64,000 nucleotides of DNA from Macrophomina tecta (GCA_024180945.1 JAKSGN010000033.1:496001-560000); one strand, 5' to 3'; counted from the stretch's first letter, positions 11,549 to 22,453 are shown. The notes: generated by a model not told the origin, from the sequence alone. A program made the numbers and translations.

Positions 11549-13212
11549 CTACAGCTCATCATAAAATATTGGTGCAGTAGGTGAATTTGTACCGAGCTTC
11601 ACAAAAGAGATGGCACACAATGCTGTGAGATACAGTACACATACTGCCCCAAACGGCAGTCCCGTCCATTCCTTGCCGGCTTTCATACCCAACTGTAATA
11701 TATTAGCTAGCAATGGTCCAGCCAGGAGAGTACCGAGAGCTATCACGAAAGATATAATGGAGTATATCGTTGCAACATGCTGAGGAAGAGATAGCGAAGT
11801 AATGAGACTGCGTGCGGCCAGATGGAATGCTGAGCCAAGCGCCAGTATCACGACACCGCCTACCGCGACAGCTGGGACCGGAGCCAGAAATATCAGAGCG
11901 GACCCTAGCGCAAGGAGTGCTCCAGATGTTTGTGATACCCGTAAATCCTTTAAATTTCCACGGACTCCGTACCTCGTCAGAAGCTTGGAAGCTGCTGGTA
12001 GAAGTACCAAGAGCAGAAGCAGGTTGACGGCAGCGCGTAGGGATATCAAAAGACTACTCTGCTTACGCTTAGCATCAGGGCTCCATAACTCAATATTGCA
12101 AAACAAACCTCAGATATAGACCACTTGAACCTATTAGAGCCGTAGAAGATTAACTGGGGAAGAACTTGGCGAGATAATGCAGCAACAAGAAACACATACA
12201 ACAGGAGCACAATTCGTGTGTCCCGCGTGGCTGTATGGATAATTCTCTCAACTCTCGAGCAGAACGTCCGTTCATCCTGTGCTGCTATATTCTGCTTAGG
12301 CAATTCCACAGCTGAGCCCTTACAGCGGGTTTCAGGTAAGAACCATGCCAACACAAAACCGAATGCCAGTACAACGGTACTAAGCCAAAAGGGAATCCAC
12401 GGGCTCCGTTGCATCAACGCGGCGCTCAACGGCGTAGCCAGGGTTTCAGAGAGCAGTGCAGTGCCAGCCAAGTATGAGAAAGCGGAAACTCTAAAACATA
12501 AAATTATAAGCCTATTTCATGAGAAATGACGAATGTCGTAAGTACCTTGACTCCTCGGTGAAAACATCTGCAATGACCACGAAGAACATCGAGGATGACA
12601 CCTGCGCACCACCGCCTATCAATTGCCACAGCCCTGACGCCCAGACCAGGCGGAGCGGAGCCCGTCCTGACAAGCCTGGAGAAATATTCAGCGTTGAAGG
12701 CGGATGGCCCAAGACTATGGTACGCACAAATTGCCTTCACCCAAAGATCCGCAAGCAGACAGCCGAGGAGACTCAGGAGGAGCACGGGTTTCCTTCCGAA
12801 TCGGTCGGCGGCAGTACCCCACATAATGGCGAAGAGGGTACCTACAGGGCGGGTGGGCTCAGCGGAGGTGAGAGCCTCGGGCGCAGGGACTCTTACTGGG
12901 GATTTGGTCAAGCGTATCTTTCCACCCAATTATGAAGGCGACTTCGCTCTGAACAGCCTCGGTCTTGCACCTCTCATCGCCCAGATCGGTGCTGAGCCCT
13001 CGTGCCTGTTCGTAAAAAGCGGTACACACAATTTGTTCGAATATCTTGGTCTGCGGTGCCACTGCGAGGAAGACAGCCAAGTCAAGGACGGCCAGAAGGC
13101 CGCATACGAGTCGCAGAACCTTTTGGGTATGAGCGGACCGCTCGGGGATATTGCATTGTGAAGACTTTCCACCGAGCAGCGGTGTATTTTCGCTGATATC
13201 CGTATGGCCCAT
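11549..13212 (-). CDS. Major facilitator superfamily transporter, apparently intact
   Basis: Five exons (13212-12897, 12841-12728, 12675-12546, 12490-12109, 12058-11549) splice in phase to 483 residues, a normal MFS length. It starts MGHTDISENTPLLGG and has the first helix LRLVCGLLAVLDLAVFLAVAP. The MFS loop-2/3 signature follows across exon joints (GTAADRFGRKPVLLLSLLG), then a Gly-rich helix (SGLWQLIGGGAQV) and six further C-terminal helices ending APIFYDEL. The first-loop segment FEQIVCTAFYEQ fits the fungal subfamily common beside secondary-metabolite genes. Substrate unknown. It is the only member of the 8-18 kb neighbourhood without a visible lesion, so it may still be expressed, or may be the last to decay. 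I worked out the splice sites by hand. Confidence 0.85.
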
Positions 13213-14016
13213 TAGTCCTGGCTAGCGGAAAGAAGGTGCGTCTTGGAGCAAATGGAAGTTTAATGTGAGATAAGGTTCGAGTAGGACAGTTGCCGCGCAT
13301 TTATACTTCAACCATGAATAAGGCGTCTGCTGCTCAGGCAAGCTGCCAAACGGACCGAATTACACGAAACATGATGCCAAACTAGATTTCAAAAGGGTAT
13401 TCCATGTCAAAAGGCACAGAATATGGAATATCTGTCTATGTTGTAAACAGGTGCTTGGACAAAAAGGGAACAGCAATCTTTCACCGTATTTTTGTCCCAG
13501 CGTCTTGCACGCATGCCCCGTCAAATGGGCTCACGGCTGCAACATACTGTGTCTTCAATCTAATTACCACGATTTTCGAACAAACAACTTACTGCTCAAG
13601 GCTACAGTCAGTTGACCTAGAGGCTAGTGAATGGACGCGAACGCCCAGACACGCTGTTTCTCGCCTGGCTAGCGGAGCTCCTTGCCTGAGCTCCCAGGAT
13701 CCAGTTCCTACGTCTTTGGTACATGTCAAGAGGCTGAGACTCTGTTTGGCTTTGTTAACGCGTTTTCGAGCGGACCAAAGATGATTTTTGTCATAATCAC
13801 AGGCTCTTAAAATGCTACGGTAGACCATAAACCCTCACCAGATCGCTAGGCCCCCTAGATTCAACTAAGACAATTGCTGTCAAACAGAGAAGCAGATTTT
13901 TGACCTTTCATATTTTTCCATGTGCCCAATCTCTGTCCGCATTGGTGGCTACCAAAAAAGCCATTTGTGCAATCTCAACGGCACAACTGCCCTCTTTGGC
14001 TCAGGCCACCACCACC
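13213..14016. other. Intergenic, nothing recognised
   Basis: Lies upstream of the MFS gene and downstream of the agmatinase-like relic. More AT-rich than the surroundings. No coding signal beyond short random frames. Confidence 0.4.
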
Positions 14017-15359
14017 TTACAGCTCCTTAAAAGCCGCTGCCCCTTGCATGCCCACCTCACCTTCCACCGACTTCGTCGTCAGGGACAAGATCTCATACAC
14101 GACGCTAGCAACGGCAAAAGCCGTTGCACCACTGGGGCTGTCGTACGCCGGGGACCCCTCGACGACGTCCGCGCCCACCACATCCAATCCCTCGATGCCA
14201 CCCAGCCCGCGCAGCACGTCGAGCAGCCCTCATATCGACCAGCCACCTGCCTTAGGGGCGCCCGTGCCCGGCGCGAACGCCGGATCCAGGACTTCCATGT
14301 CGATGCTCAGGTAGACCTGCCTCTTCGCGCCGCCGCCGCTGGCAGCCGTCGATCCGACGACGGCGTCTGCAATCCGGCGCACAACGCCGCGCATGCCCGC
14401 GCCCTCGTCGGTGGCGTCGACGGGAACGTGGAGGAAGCCCAGGGCCCTGTCCGCAGCGTAGTCTGCTGCGTTCGGGTCCGTCAGGCGCGTGTTACGGCCG
14501 ACTTGGACGGAGGACAGTGCCGTGGTTGAGGTCGTACTCCTCCGGATCGGCGCCGGGTGGGTAGGCGGCTGAGCGCAGCGTGTCGAGATGAGCGTCTATG
14601 TGGTTGAGGGTTGGTTGGTCGATACGCTGCTGCTCGCTACTGTTGCTGGCATTGCTGCCCGCGGCGGCGTGGAGTGCGCGCAGGGCGGGCAGCGTGACAA
14701 GATGCTCTCCTCCAATGGCGATGGCATGCGGGTGCTGGCACTGCCTCACCGCTCTGGCTGCGGTAGACGGACGGTCGAGGATGCTGGTGAGGCCTGATGT
14801 CAACGAATAGGCCGCGAGCGTGGGCCGCATGAAGGGACTGGCAGCGATATCTCTATCAGGGGCAACTGCTAGTCGCGCCAACTCAGCGTCTACATTGCTC
14901 GGCGAAAGCTTACCCGCAATCATGCAGCGCGGCCCAGGACTGGTACGGGTTATTTCCAGTGGCCACATTGAAGCCACGTGCAGGTACATGGCGAGCAGAC
15001 GCGGCCCGAACTGCGCGTGGCCCCAATCGGGCGCCTGGTTGCCTAAAGTGGTTAGCTGCGATTCATGATAGCGGCAAGCTGATTTCTGTCACCAGGCCCA
15101 TAGCTGGTGGCCGAGTCAACGGACTCCCGACCACGGCAATGCCGAAGCACGCATCCGGATCCGACCGACAACAGGCGTTAGGAAGGTAGCTGAAAGGCCG
15201 AATCCCAGAAAAAGGCCACTGCACCACCGTCAGCTGATTGAAAGTGAAGCTGAGATCCCTCACCAAACGAAACTCAAATTCCTGGCCGAAGCCGACAGGC
15301 GCCGTGCCTGGGAGTGGCACGAGCATCAATAGAGCCCGAATAGACATTAGTCGAAACAT
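14017..15359 (-). pseudogene. Secreted agmatinase/arginase-family (ureohydrolase) pseudogene
   Basis: Ureohydrolases use a two-manganese centre to split guanidino compounds such as agmatine. The reading starts at MFRLMSIRALLMLVPL, a plausible signal peptide, then WPFSGIRPFSYLP and FGIAVVGSPL. Metal-site motifs follow: GGEHL (about 14694-14712; family GGDH), HIDAHLDT (complete) and SIDMEVLDPAFAPGTG (family S-x-D-x-D-x-x-D-P, here Asp to Glu). Two lesions are clear. A frameshift at about 14508-14514 separates HGTVL from the downstream VGRNTRLTDPNAADYA. An in-frame TGA at 14230-14232 stands where the family reads GGWS-x-R, i.e. CGA to TGA. The N-terminal third, around RPGARFGP, is also poorly conserved. 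It shares orientation with the MFS and ABC genes, suggesting former cluster membership. Confidence 0.8.
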
Positions 15360-15737
15360 GTCAGTTGATGAAGTGCCCAAATCGTCTCGGAGAAGCGCTT
15401 ATATCAACCTCTTGCGAACTTGCGTGTAAATGTCTTATCAGGCATTCATTCTTATCGCACAATCTGGAGCTGAAGGCAAACACACAGTAGTGGCAGGCGT
15501 AGATAATGGAAAGGAACGTAGCATTGAGCCAGTGTCCTGCCAGGGGCAGCCGCATGATAGCGAGCCTCCGCGCACTAATGCCGAAGAAAACACCTTATCC
15601 TGCGGGAGACTTCCGTCTACCAAAACCAGAGGCACCCTAATCTATTGTCAGTTGGCGGGGACACCAAGAAATATTCTACCTGTGAGCCACCCCACAGAAG
15701 AACACTGTCAAGCTCAAAGAGCCTACCGTGGCCATTC

Positions 15738-16110
15738 ACCGCTTTTACAAACCGCTGAAGGGAGGCCGCAACGCGTTATGTGCTCAAAATGGTCTTCGGT
15801 CGTGGCGGAGTTCCGTGCGTCAGCTTCAGCTTGATCTGGTTGAACTCGAGAGCCGACATATATTCGTACGCTTGTCGCGACGAAGGCCGATAGCGTCCCT
15901 ACATCAGTGCCGCCGCCCGGGTTTGCGAAGAATGCAACAGACCGCCGTGCTGGCACTTCAGCCTCGCCCCCTTTCCCCTGCATGTACGGTGGGAGAGTGA
16001 CTCGGTGTTTAACCGAGCGGAAATAATCGTTGCTCCAGCGCATCAGCATGTTGCCCGCATTGACCAGCGTTTGCCAAGACGAACCGCCGTTTTCTGAAGT
16101 ATCACATCGA
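15738..16110 (-). pseudogene. 2-oxoglutarate/Fe(II) dioxygenase C-terminal fragment
   Basis: Fragment of an isopenicillin-N-synthase-like oxygenase. It reads WQTLVNAGNMLMRWSNDYFRS then VKHRVTLPP, followed by ARRSVAFFANPGG. These match the end of the double-stranded beta-helix core: the iron-ligand His in K-H-R-V and the R-x-S motif that binds 2-oxoglutarate. The upstream half, with the H-x-D pair, is absent. The tail continues in another frame (EYMSALEFNQIKLKLTHG), meaning either a small intron or a frameshift. Such oxygenases tailor NRPS products, and an NRPS relic starts right beside it on the other strand. Confidence 0.7.
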
Positions 16111-16129
16111 AGATCAACTCGACAAATAT

Positions 16130-17791
16130 GCTATGTGCCACGGAGATGATCAGAATGAGACGAACTCATCTGGGCAGTGTCTTCAGGATGTGTCGTCCAA
16201 GATACTGCAGCTGCCGTATACAGTTTTCACCCGTGAAGACAACTTTTTCCATATGGGCAATGATTCCACCACTGCGATGCAAGTCGCTGCAGCAATACGC
16301 AATACTGGCTATTATCTGGCTGTTGGAGATGTTTTTAGACGCACTACGACTTTCGCAATGGCTGCAGCGATGGTGACGCTACCAACGGCCAAGTTCTCAA
16401 AGGCAACAGAAACCACCGTAACCACAGGTCCGCTCGAGACCACAAGATTCCAGGCTCATTGCAGAACGAGTCATCTCCTATATCCACGCGCGTATTCCAA
16501 TTATTTCTTCCCGGACCTTGAAACGCTACTTGACGTCACTCGCCTACAGACAGTCACTGCACGGCTTGTTGCTCGCTTTCCCATCCTGCGTACTGCTTTC
16601 ATCTAGTCTGAGAATGGACGGGTGTAGCAACCCTTCCTGGAAGACTTTGTTCCCCAGGTGCGACCTCACTGTTGAGGCCCGGAGCATGACTTGAGTGCGG
16701 CTGCTGAAAACCTCGTTGAGGAGGATCGCAAAGTAAACACTTTCCGCCTCGGCGAACCGCCCACGCGGTTCATGCTCCTTCAACAAGGACGGTAGAGCTG
16801 TACCGCCTAATGTGGCACCTCTTCCATGCACAGTATGACGGCTTCTGCTTCCAAAAATTGCTCGCAGGCCTTACGGCAGCGTATCGCTCTTCGCCACCCG
16901 CCGTCACGGTATCCGGCGACGAAGGATTCGCCAAATTCATCACCACAACCAGCACCCTCCTGCCCGCAGCACAACAGCACGGGTCACAAATTCTCGCCGG
17001 CCACCAGACAGACCATCCTCTTTGCACGTCGCCTGTCTCGACCACTTCAGATCCTTCCGTCCGCATCTCCAGCTCAACCGGCCACCGGCACCCCCGCCTT
17101 CCCAAACGCCATCAAGCGCTTCGCCCTTCCCTGCCCGACTCCCGCCACCTCAGCACTATCTTCCTTCACCGCCGCCACGCTTATCAGGGCCACATGGGCC
17201 CCCCACCCTGGCGCGCCGGAGCGGCTCGCGCGACGTCGCCTTCGGCGCGGTCGTTTCCAGACGCTCGTCAGCAGCCGATTCACTTGAAGACATCACCGGC
17301 CGCTGCGACGGGCTACTTCCCCGTGCGGGTCGCCTTCGATTCAGAATGGACGCGGGCGGAGGATGAGCTGCAGGAGTTGCGGGTGCAGTTTGCCGCGGGC
17401 TGGAGTTTCACGGGCGCGGCGTTGTGCCTGGTGGTGCAGATCTTTTTTTTTTTTTTTTTTTTGGCTCGGTCGTGCAGTTTCAGAGTGCGCGGGTGGCAGA
17501 GCGGATCGCCGAGCAGGCGGGGGAGATGAATGCAGGTGCGAATGATGGCGTCAGGTTTACCGGTCTGAGCGTGCGTGAGACCGCGTTCAGGGGGGCGGGC
17601 GTATGTGTTCGGTTTTTGTGCAGGTGGATGAGGGTGCTGAAAACTTGATCTTTGAGTTTTCCTTCCCGGATGCCGTTTTTGAGAGCATCTTCGTTGAGAA
17701 GTTGATTTGGGGATTGTTTGGAGAGGCGTGGGACACCTTTACCAAAGGAGAACTGGTGGATACGGGGGTTTATGAAGAGTTTTATAAGTAG
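16130..17791 (+). pseudogene. NRPS thiolation-condensation module relic
   Basis: A carrier-protein core DNFFHMGNDSTTAMQVA keeps the phosphopantetheine Ser (codon at 16265-16267; family G-G-D-S). It is followed by a condensation domain: FPILRTAFI, then stops at about 16604 and 16624, then PTRFMLLQQG. The active-site block FHAQYDGF lies at about 16821-16847 and corresponds to H-H-x-x-x-D-G. Later blocks occur in changing frames (FPNAIKRFALP; SRDVAFGAVVSRR; FPVRVAFDSEW) and are interrupted by a 20-base T-run at 17443-17462. The T-C order and the H-A-x-Y-D-G form resemble the C-terminal modules of fungal siderophore synthetases. No adenylation domain is present, so most of the megasynthase is gone. 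At least four frame changes or stops make it non-coding. Confidence 0.75.
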
Positions 17792-18355
17792 GAACAAAAG
17801 GTTCAAGAACGTTGTAGGCGACTTCCTTAGTGAGCTAGAAAGTATTCAATAACGGATGGAATTCCTTCTAGATTCTGGAAATCATTCATCTTAGCGTGAC
17901 TAGGCGGAGTGTCGAAACGCGAAGTGTCAGTTGGCATCAGGGCGGCGCAAAGGGAGCGTAAAGCAAAGTGATACGCTCCAATCTTTTCTCCAGACACCGA
18001 AGATGATTGTAGCAAAGCGTTGTTTCGCTAGGCTAAGTTGCAGCTTGCGTGACAAAACGCCACGATCAGATACATGTCCACTGGTCTCCCAAAATCGATT
18101 TTCCCCTTCCTCATACATCTGTACCTCAAACAGATCCTGTATCGTATTCAAATGAGTCCGATAGATAGCATGGTGGACCCATCAGGTGCGTCAGACCACG
18201 CCGGTCGTACGGTGAACTTTGAGTACTACGTGCCCGGAAATGCCGTGCTCTGGTGGTATGTGTCAATGCCTGTCAGCTCTGTACCACATTATGCAGCCGT
18301 TCTTTACTTTAGAAAGGTGCAAAAGGCCTTGCAGAAGACTGGAAAACAAAGATTC
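17792..18355. other. Intergenic left of the hAT insertion
   Basis: No recognised gene. A plus-strand frame from 18074 runs open into the transposon and would stay open across the restored empty site for about 36 more codons, but has no motif I know. Confidence 0.35.
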
Positions 18356-18363
18356 ATTGGGCG
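18356..18363. repeat. Left target-site duplication ATTGGGCG
   Basis: Direct copy of the 8 bases at 21223-21230, flanking the hAT element. Confidence 0.95.
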
Positions 18364-21222
18364 CAGGGTGGCAATCAATTCAATCAACGTCAATATCGGG
18401 TCCAGATTGATTGATTGATAGGATTTTCCAATAAGGTCAAATTGATTGATCAATAAGGTGTTGATATTGATTGAATTGAATTGATTGACACACGGTTCAC
18501 GTAGCAAAATCTCGTGATGCTTGGCATAGTGTTGAGATTGATAGCCATACAATCTAGCTAACTCTTGCTAGCTATAGCTACTCCCGCGTGTATAGAGTCC
18601 TCAACTTCTTTCAATGATGCCTTCTGCGTTCCATGAGCGTAGTATCTGCCCAACTGCTATAGTATTGGCCTCCAGCCTATTGCGCAATGGCGTCACCATT
18701 TGTCCTGCCAAACTGAATATCCTCTCCACCTCTGCCGACATTGCCGGTATAGAAAAGAGGTCCAGAGCCATACGTGATAGGCGGGGTATTGCTGGCGGCG
18801 TAGTATCCAGTAATCAACTGGATTGGTGACTGCGTCATCTGTAGGAGAGGTATCGAGCTGCCAGTAGGTGTACTCATCCTCGGTCAGATCTAGATGCTTG
18901 GTCCTCCTGGAGGCAGCAAGCCAGCTGTCAAATTCGCTGAGATGTTCGCGTTTACGCTTCTGCGGTAGCTGTGGGTCCTCAGCAATAGCAATTGACTGAT
19001 ACTCATCCTTCCAGAGCTTTAGAACAGCTGCCTTTGCCTTCTTGATCCAGCTCTTCTTGAATGCCCACTGATCCTCAATCCACTCCCAGCGGTAGGCAGG
19101 GTGAAGGGCGCAAGCTGCGACGTAAGCTGGAGTATCATCAAGGAGCTGATAGTACTCATCTAGCTTAGCCCACCCCAAATTGATGTTCACCTTGAAGTGA
19201 GAGTCAGGATACTGATCTGTGCGGATCTTGACCTCCTCCAGCTTGTTCAACAGGTACTCCATGCATGGAAGGACTTCCCATAAGCCGCCAAACCTACCAC
19301 TAGTTGGGTTGGCTTGTAGCCTGATTGTGACTTCATGAAAAGGCTTCAAGATGGAGTGATATTCAGCAAGAGTTGCCCAATCATCTGAGGTTAGATAATC
19401 ATCCACGATTGCCGGCTTGTTCTTTGTCTTAGCTGGCATTGGCTGAGTCCTACTAGCAGTGCGAGGCTTGACGTATTTATCCCATTCTTGAACTTCGTGG
19501 AGGACGAGGGCGTCAATGACTGACTGTAGCTTGATTGCGCGCTCAATCATGGCGGAGGTAGAGTTCCATCGTGTCGCATTATCTTCTATAACCTCGTAGG
19601 TAGGGCCGTTTTCGCCAGTCAACGCTTGCTCGTTCCGCTGAAGTTGGTGCAGTCTCTGATAGACAAGGTTTGAGCGCTGAATCCAGTGGACGATATTGTG
19701 AAGCTTGCCGATAGGGCCCTTCTTGCGCCAGAGTAGGAGCTCAGCGAGTAGCTCCTTTGGCTGAGCGCAGTCGTTCTCGAACGCGTCAGCTTCCTTGCCA
19801 AAGAGGATCTGGCGGACTACCAGGTTTATGATATGGCCAATGCAGCGCAAGCGGCGGTGCTTGTGATTGAAGCCAAACTCTTCAGCTAGCGCGTCCATGC
19901 ACGTGTCGTTGTTTGACGCGTTATCCGTGACAAAGTAGCCAAGTTGCCCTCCAATGCCCCATTCCATAATTATCTGGGCTACCTCTTCCGCAAGGCTGTC
20001 ACCAGTATGCCGTCCTTCGGCGTGTGGGAGGCCAATAAGGAACTTGCGAAGCGTGCCAGAGAACGTAAGGAAGAAGACGTTAATACCGAGTAGAGAGAGG
20101 TGATTACACGACGTCCAGCCGTCAAAGGCAAGGTGTATAAGGCCAGGTGAGCTCTGAAGAAGCTCAGCAACGATCCCTTTATGGCGGTTGAATTCATCAA
20201 GTAGCCATTTACGAACAGTAGAGTGTGTTGGAAGGCTGCCAGTAGACGTTACTGCAGGATTCAAATAGCTAAGAACGCGCCTGAATCTCTCGCTTTCAAG
20301 CTTGCGGAAAGGAATGTTATCGGATGAGACCCAATCAGTGAGTAGTTGCTGGAAGTACGCCGGATTGAATGATGTGACAAGGCGATTGACAATAGCCTGC
20401 TCTGAAGGCCTATTCGTATCCAGTCCAAGCCGCTGAGCAACTGAAATCTTGGCCCGTTTGACGTGACGCTTCCCTGTAGGATCCTCAACCTTGTGCTCAG
20501 TCACCAGGTGCCTTGCCTGATTATCAGTGCCAGCAGCAGCGAAGCTAGCTGGTTTGTGGGCTTTCTTGTGCACGCAGTACATACAGACCCAGCGGGTACG
20601 CCCTTCTACGTCCTCAATGTCATATGCGTGCTCCCAAGTCCACCCGCTGCGCTGCTTTGACTCTGTGACATGATATCCACGGAATTTCTGCCATGGGAAG
20701 TACTCCCACCCTTCGCGTACAGGTCCTCGGCCATCAACGGCAAGATTGGTGGGTTGCGCAGGATCTGAGTCCTGTTGAGAGGAAAAGAGGCTAGTGGGCG
20801 CGCTAGAGAGGCTTAAAACAGAGTGTTGATCGTTGCTAGAGTCCATCTTGATAGTGGGAGAGTTGCTGCTGAGCTGCTGAGAAAATGTAGAACGGATCTG
20901 AAAGAGCAGATTCAGCTGTCCCTTCTAGCCATTCTGAGAGAGCGTTTATATACTAGCTGCCAAGAGAATGTGCCCGACACGTTGTGTGCCAAGAGTGTAT
21001 CAGATAAAAGGCTAGCCTGACGTGGCTTGAGCGCCACAAGAGCGAGATGATCATCAAAGCTGCTTTCTATACAAGGTAAGCCGTCAATCAATATCGTCAA
21101 TCAACTGGCCCGGAGCAATTGATTGATTGACGAAAATGACAGACCTCAGTTGATTGATTGATTGCCAAGACATTGGTCAATATTGATTGACCGTCAATAT
21201 TATTGAATTGATTGCCACCCTG
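18364..21222 (-). mobile_element. hAT-family DNA transposon, 2859 bp, complete ends
   Basis: Both ends carry the same terminal inverted repeat beginning CAGGGTGGCAATCAAT (21 matching bases before divergence). It is flanked by a perfect 8-bp direct duplication ATTGGGCG at 18356-18363 and 21223-21230. Eight-base duplications and C-A-G-G/C-A-G-x ends are hallmarks of hAT elements. Between the ends lies one transposase gene on the minus strand. Both subterminal regions are dense in TGATTGAT/ATCAATCA repeats (about 18370-18485 and 21085-21215), probable transposase-binding sites. The perfect duplication implies a recent insertion. Confidence 0.95.
18601..20846 (-). pseudogene. hAT transposase with single-base frameshift near C-terminus
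   Basis: Cut-and-paste transposase. The frame from 20846 is open for 717 codons. It has a BED-like zinc finger (CMYC at residues 88-91, later H-x4-H), the RNase-H-like core with Asp242 (LAFDGWTS) and Asp308 (YFVTDNASNN), a C-x-x-H pair (CIGHIINLVV), and the RWNST block preceding the third acidic residue. Around residue 687 the hAT dimerisation domain starts correctly (PVDYWILRRQQYP) but the frame is lost in a C-run (plus-strand G-run 18783-18786). One added base would restore RLSRMALDLFSIPAMSAEVE, then VERIFSLAGQ, and end at 18601. So a one-base deletion truncates the dimerisation domain. A sequencing error in the homopolymer is possible. The element lies as a separate unit from flanking genes. 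Confidence 0.9.
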
Positions 21223-21230
21223 ATTGGGCG
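21223..21230. repeat. Right target-site duplication ATTGGGCG
   Basis: Direct copy of the 8 bases at 18356-18363, flanking the hAT element. Confidence 0.95.
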
Positions 21231-21649
21231 CAAGCCGCAAAAAGCCACACCAGCCGAATGTAGAGAGTGTGAATGGCCGATCCTGGAAAATACCCCAGAG
21301 ACAGCCAGCAAACTGGAACTCGACCTCCTTCCACTCTAAACATATCAATGCACGAAAAGAGCCACATCGCGCTGATAAAGACAGCAAAATGCAAGAGGAT
21401 CTGACCCAAGGCCAGAAAAGTTGCGAGTCTTGGCGTTTGCGCGCATGGCATTTTCAGGTGCGGCTAGGTACGGGTGCACACAAAATCTTTGGTTCCATGA
21501 AGCTGATGCAATCTCAATTTCATTGTAACGGTTTTCCATCTTTGAGACGGCCTTGCGAAATCCAACTTCATTCCACCTGCTTCATTTTCACTGCTTCAAA
21601 CGAGGAGAGGTCTTTCCAGCATCACCTTTCGATCCAAGTATTGTTGAAC
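21231..21649. other. Intergenic between hAT element and phiA-like gene
   Basis: Minus-strand frames contain hydrophobic, Trp-rich stretches (about 21200-21450) that look like a degraded membrane protein, but I cannot name a family and frames disagree. Confidence 0.3.
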
Positions 21650-22348
21650 TCAGGAGTAGACACAAGCCACAGGCTCTGCAATCTCCACAGCGCGTGCGCT
21701 GAAACCCAGACACCCAGTATTCCCACCGGGATTCGAGACCTCGGTATTCAACCACACACTCCAACTGTCATCCCCGATCGGACAGGCGAGGAAGCCGTCA
21801 TCCTTGAACTGCAGGTCCGGCGAGCCCGAGGGGATGAGCCAGCCGGTGGTCTCGATCCGGTTGGGGTTGAGCGTCTGACCGGAGGTCTGGGTGTACCGCA
21901 CGATGCCCTGGCCCATGCCGCTGCGGTCGGTGTAGAGCTGCTGGTAGGAGGACTCGAGGCCGTCGTAGAGGAAGAGCCGCTGGGTGGAGTTGTCTAGGAG
22001 GAAGGTGGCGTAGTCTGACTGCTTGTCACAGACGGCGTCCTGCTTCTTGCCAAGCTGGAGGCCGGATTGCGTGGCGACGACGGAGAGGAAGTGGATGGGC
22101 GAGGCGGAGCGGAGCGCCATGAGGCCGTACGTCTTATTCAGGGCGGAAGGGTTGGGCTGCGGTGAGGGACTGGGCCCTGGTGGAGTGCACGCGGGCGGAG
22201 GGGGCAGGGCACCGCACGATGGGACGGCTGATTGGTATGGAGGGTCGATTGTGCATGGGAGGGGAGGTAAGCCGTAACCCTGAGGCGCAGGAACAGCAGA
22301 GGCAAAGGAAGTGAGGAAGAAAGTGGCCAGGAGGGTGTTGAGCTGCAT
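21650..22348 (-). CDS. PhiA-like secreted cell-wall protein
   Basis: 232 residues, no intron. The signal peptide is residues 1-18 or so (MQLNTLLATFFLTSFASA). A Pro-rich linker (about 20-68) follows, then a beta-rich domain beginning YGLMALRSASPIHFLSVVA. That opening and the Q-L-G/L-Y-D-G/Q-x-x-Y-T-D-R pattern resemble the fungal phiA (phialide development) wall-protein family, and the length is in range. Cysteines are few and could form two or three bridges in the mature protein. Expected outside the cell or in the wall. A TATA box sits about 100 bases upstream. The family assignment rests on motif resemblance, not a search. Confidence 0.75.
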   Translation of the reverse strand: MQLNTLLATFFLTSFASAVPAPQGYGLPPLPCTIDPPYQSAVPSCGALPPPPACTPPGPSPSPQPNPSALNKTYGLMALRSASPIHFLSVVATQSGLQLGKKQDAVCDKQSDYATFLLDNSTQRLFLYDGLESSYQQLYTDRSGMGQGIVRYTQTSGQTLNPNRIETTGWLIPSGSPDLQFKDDGFLACPIGDDSWSVWLNTEVSNPGGNTGCLGFSARAVEIAEPVACVYS

Positions 22349-22445
22349 CTCGGCAATGGTTCCTCAGAGTGGCTTCCGCGCTTTTCGTTTATGTATCCGA
22401 AGAAAAGGTTGCTTGGTGATAGGATTGGATGCCGCAGAGGGTCTG

Positions 22446-22453
22446 TATTTATA
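22446..22453 (-). promoter_or_regulatory. TATA box of phiA-like gene
   Basis: TATAAATA on the minus strand, about 98 bases upstream of the start codon at 22348. Confidence 0.55.
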
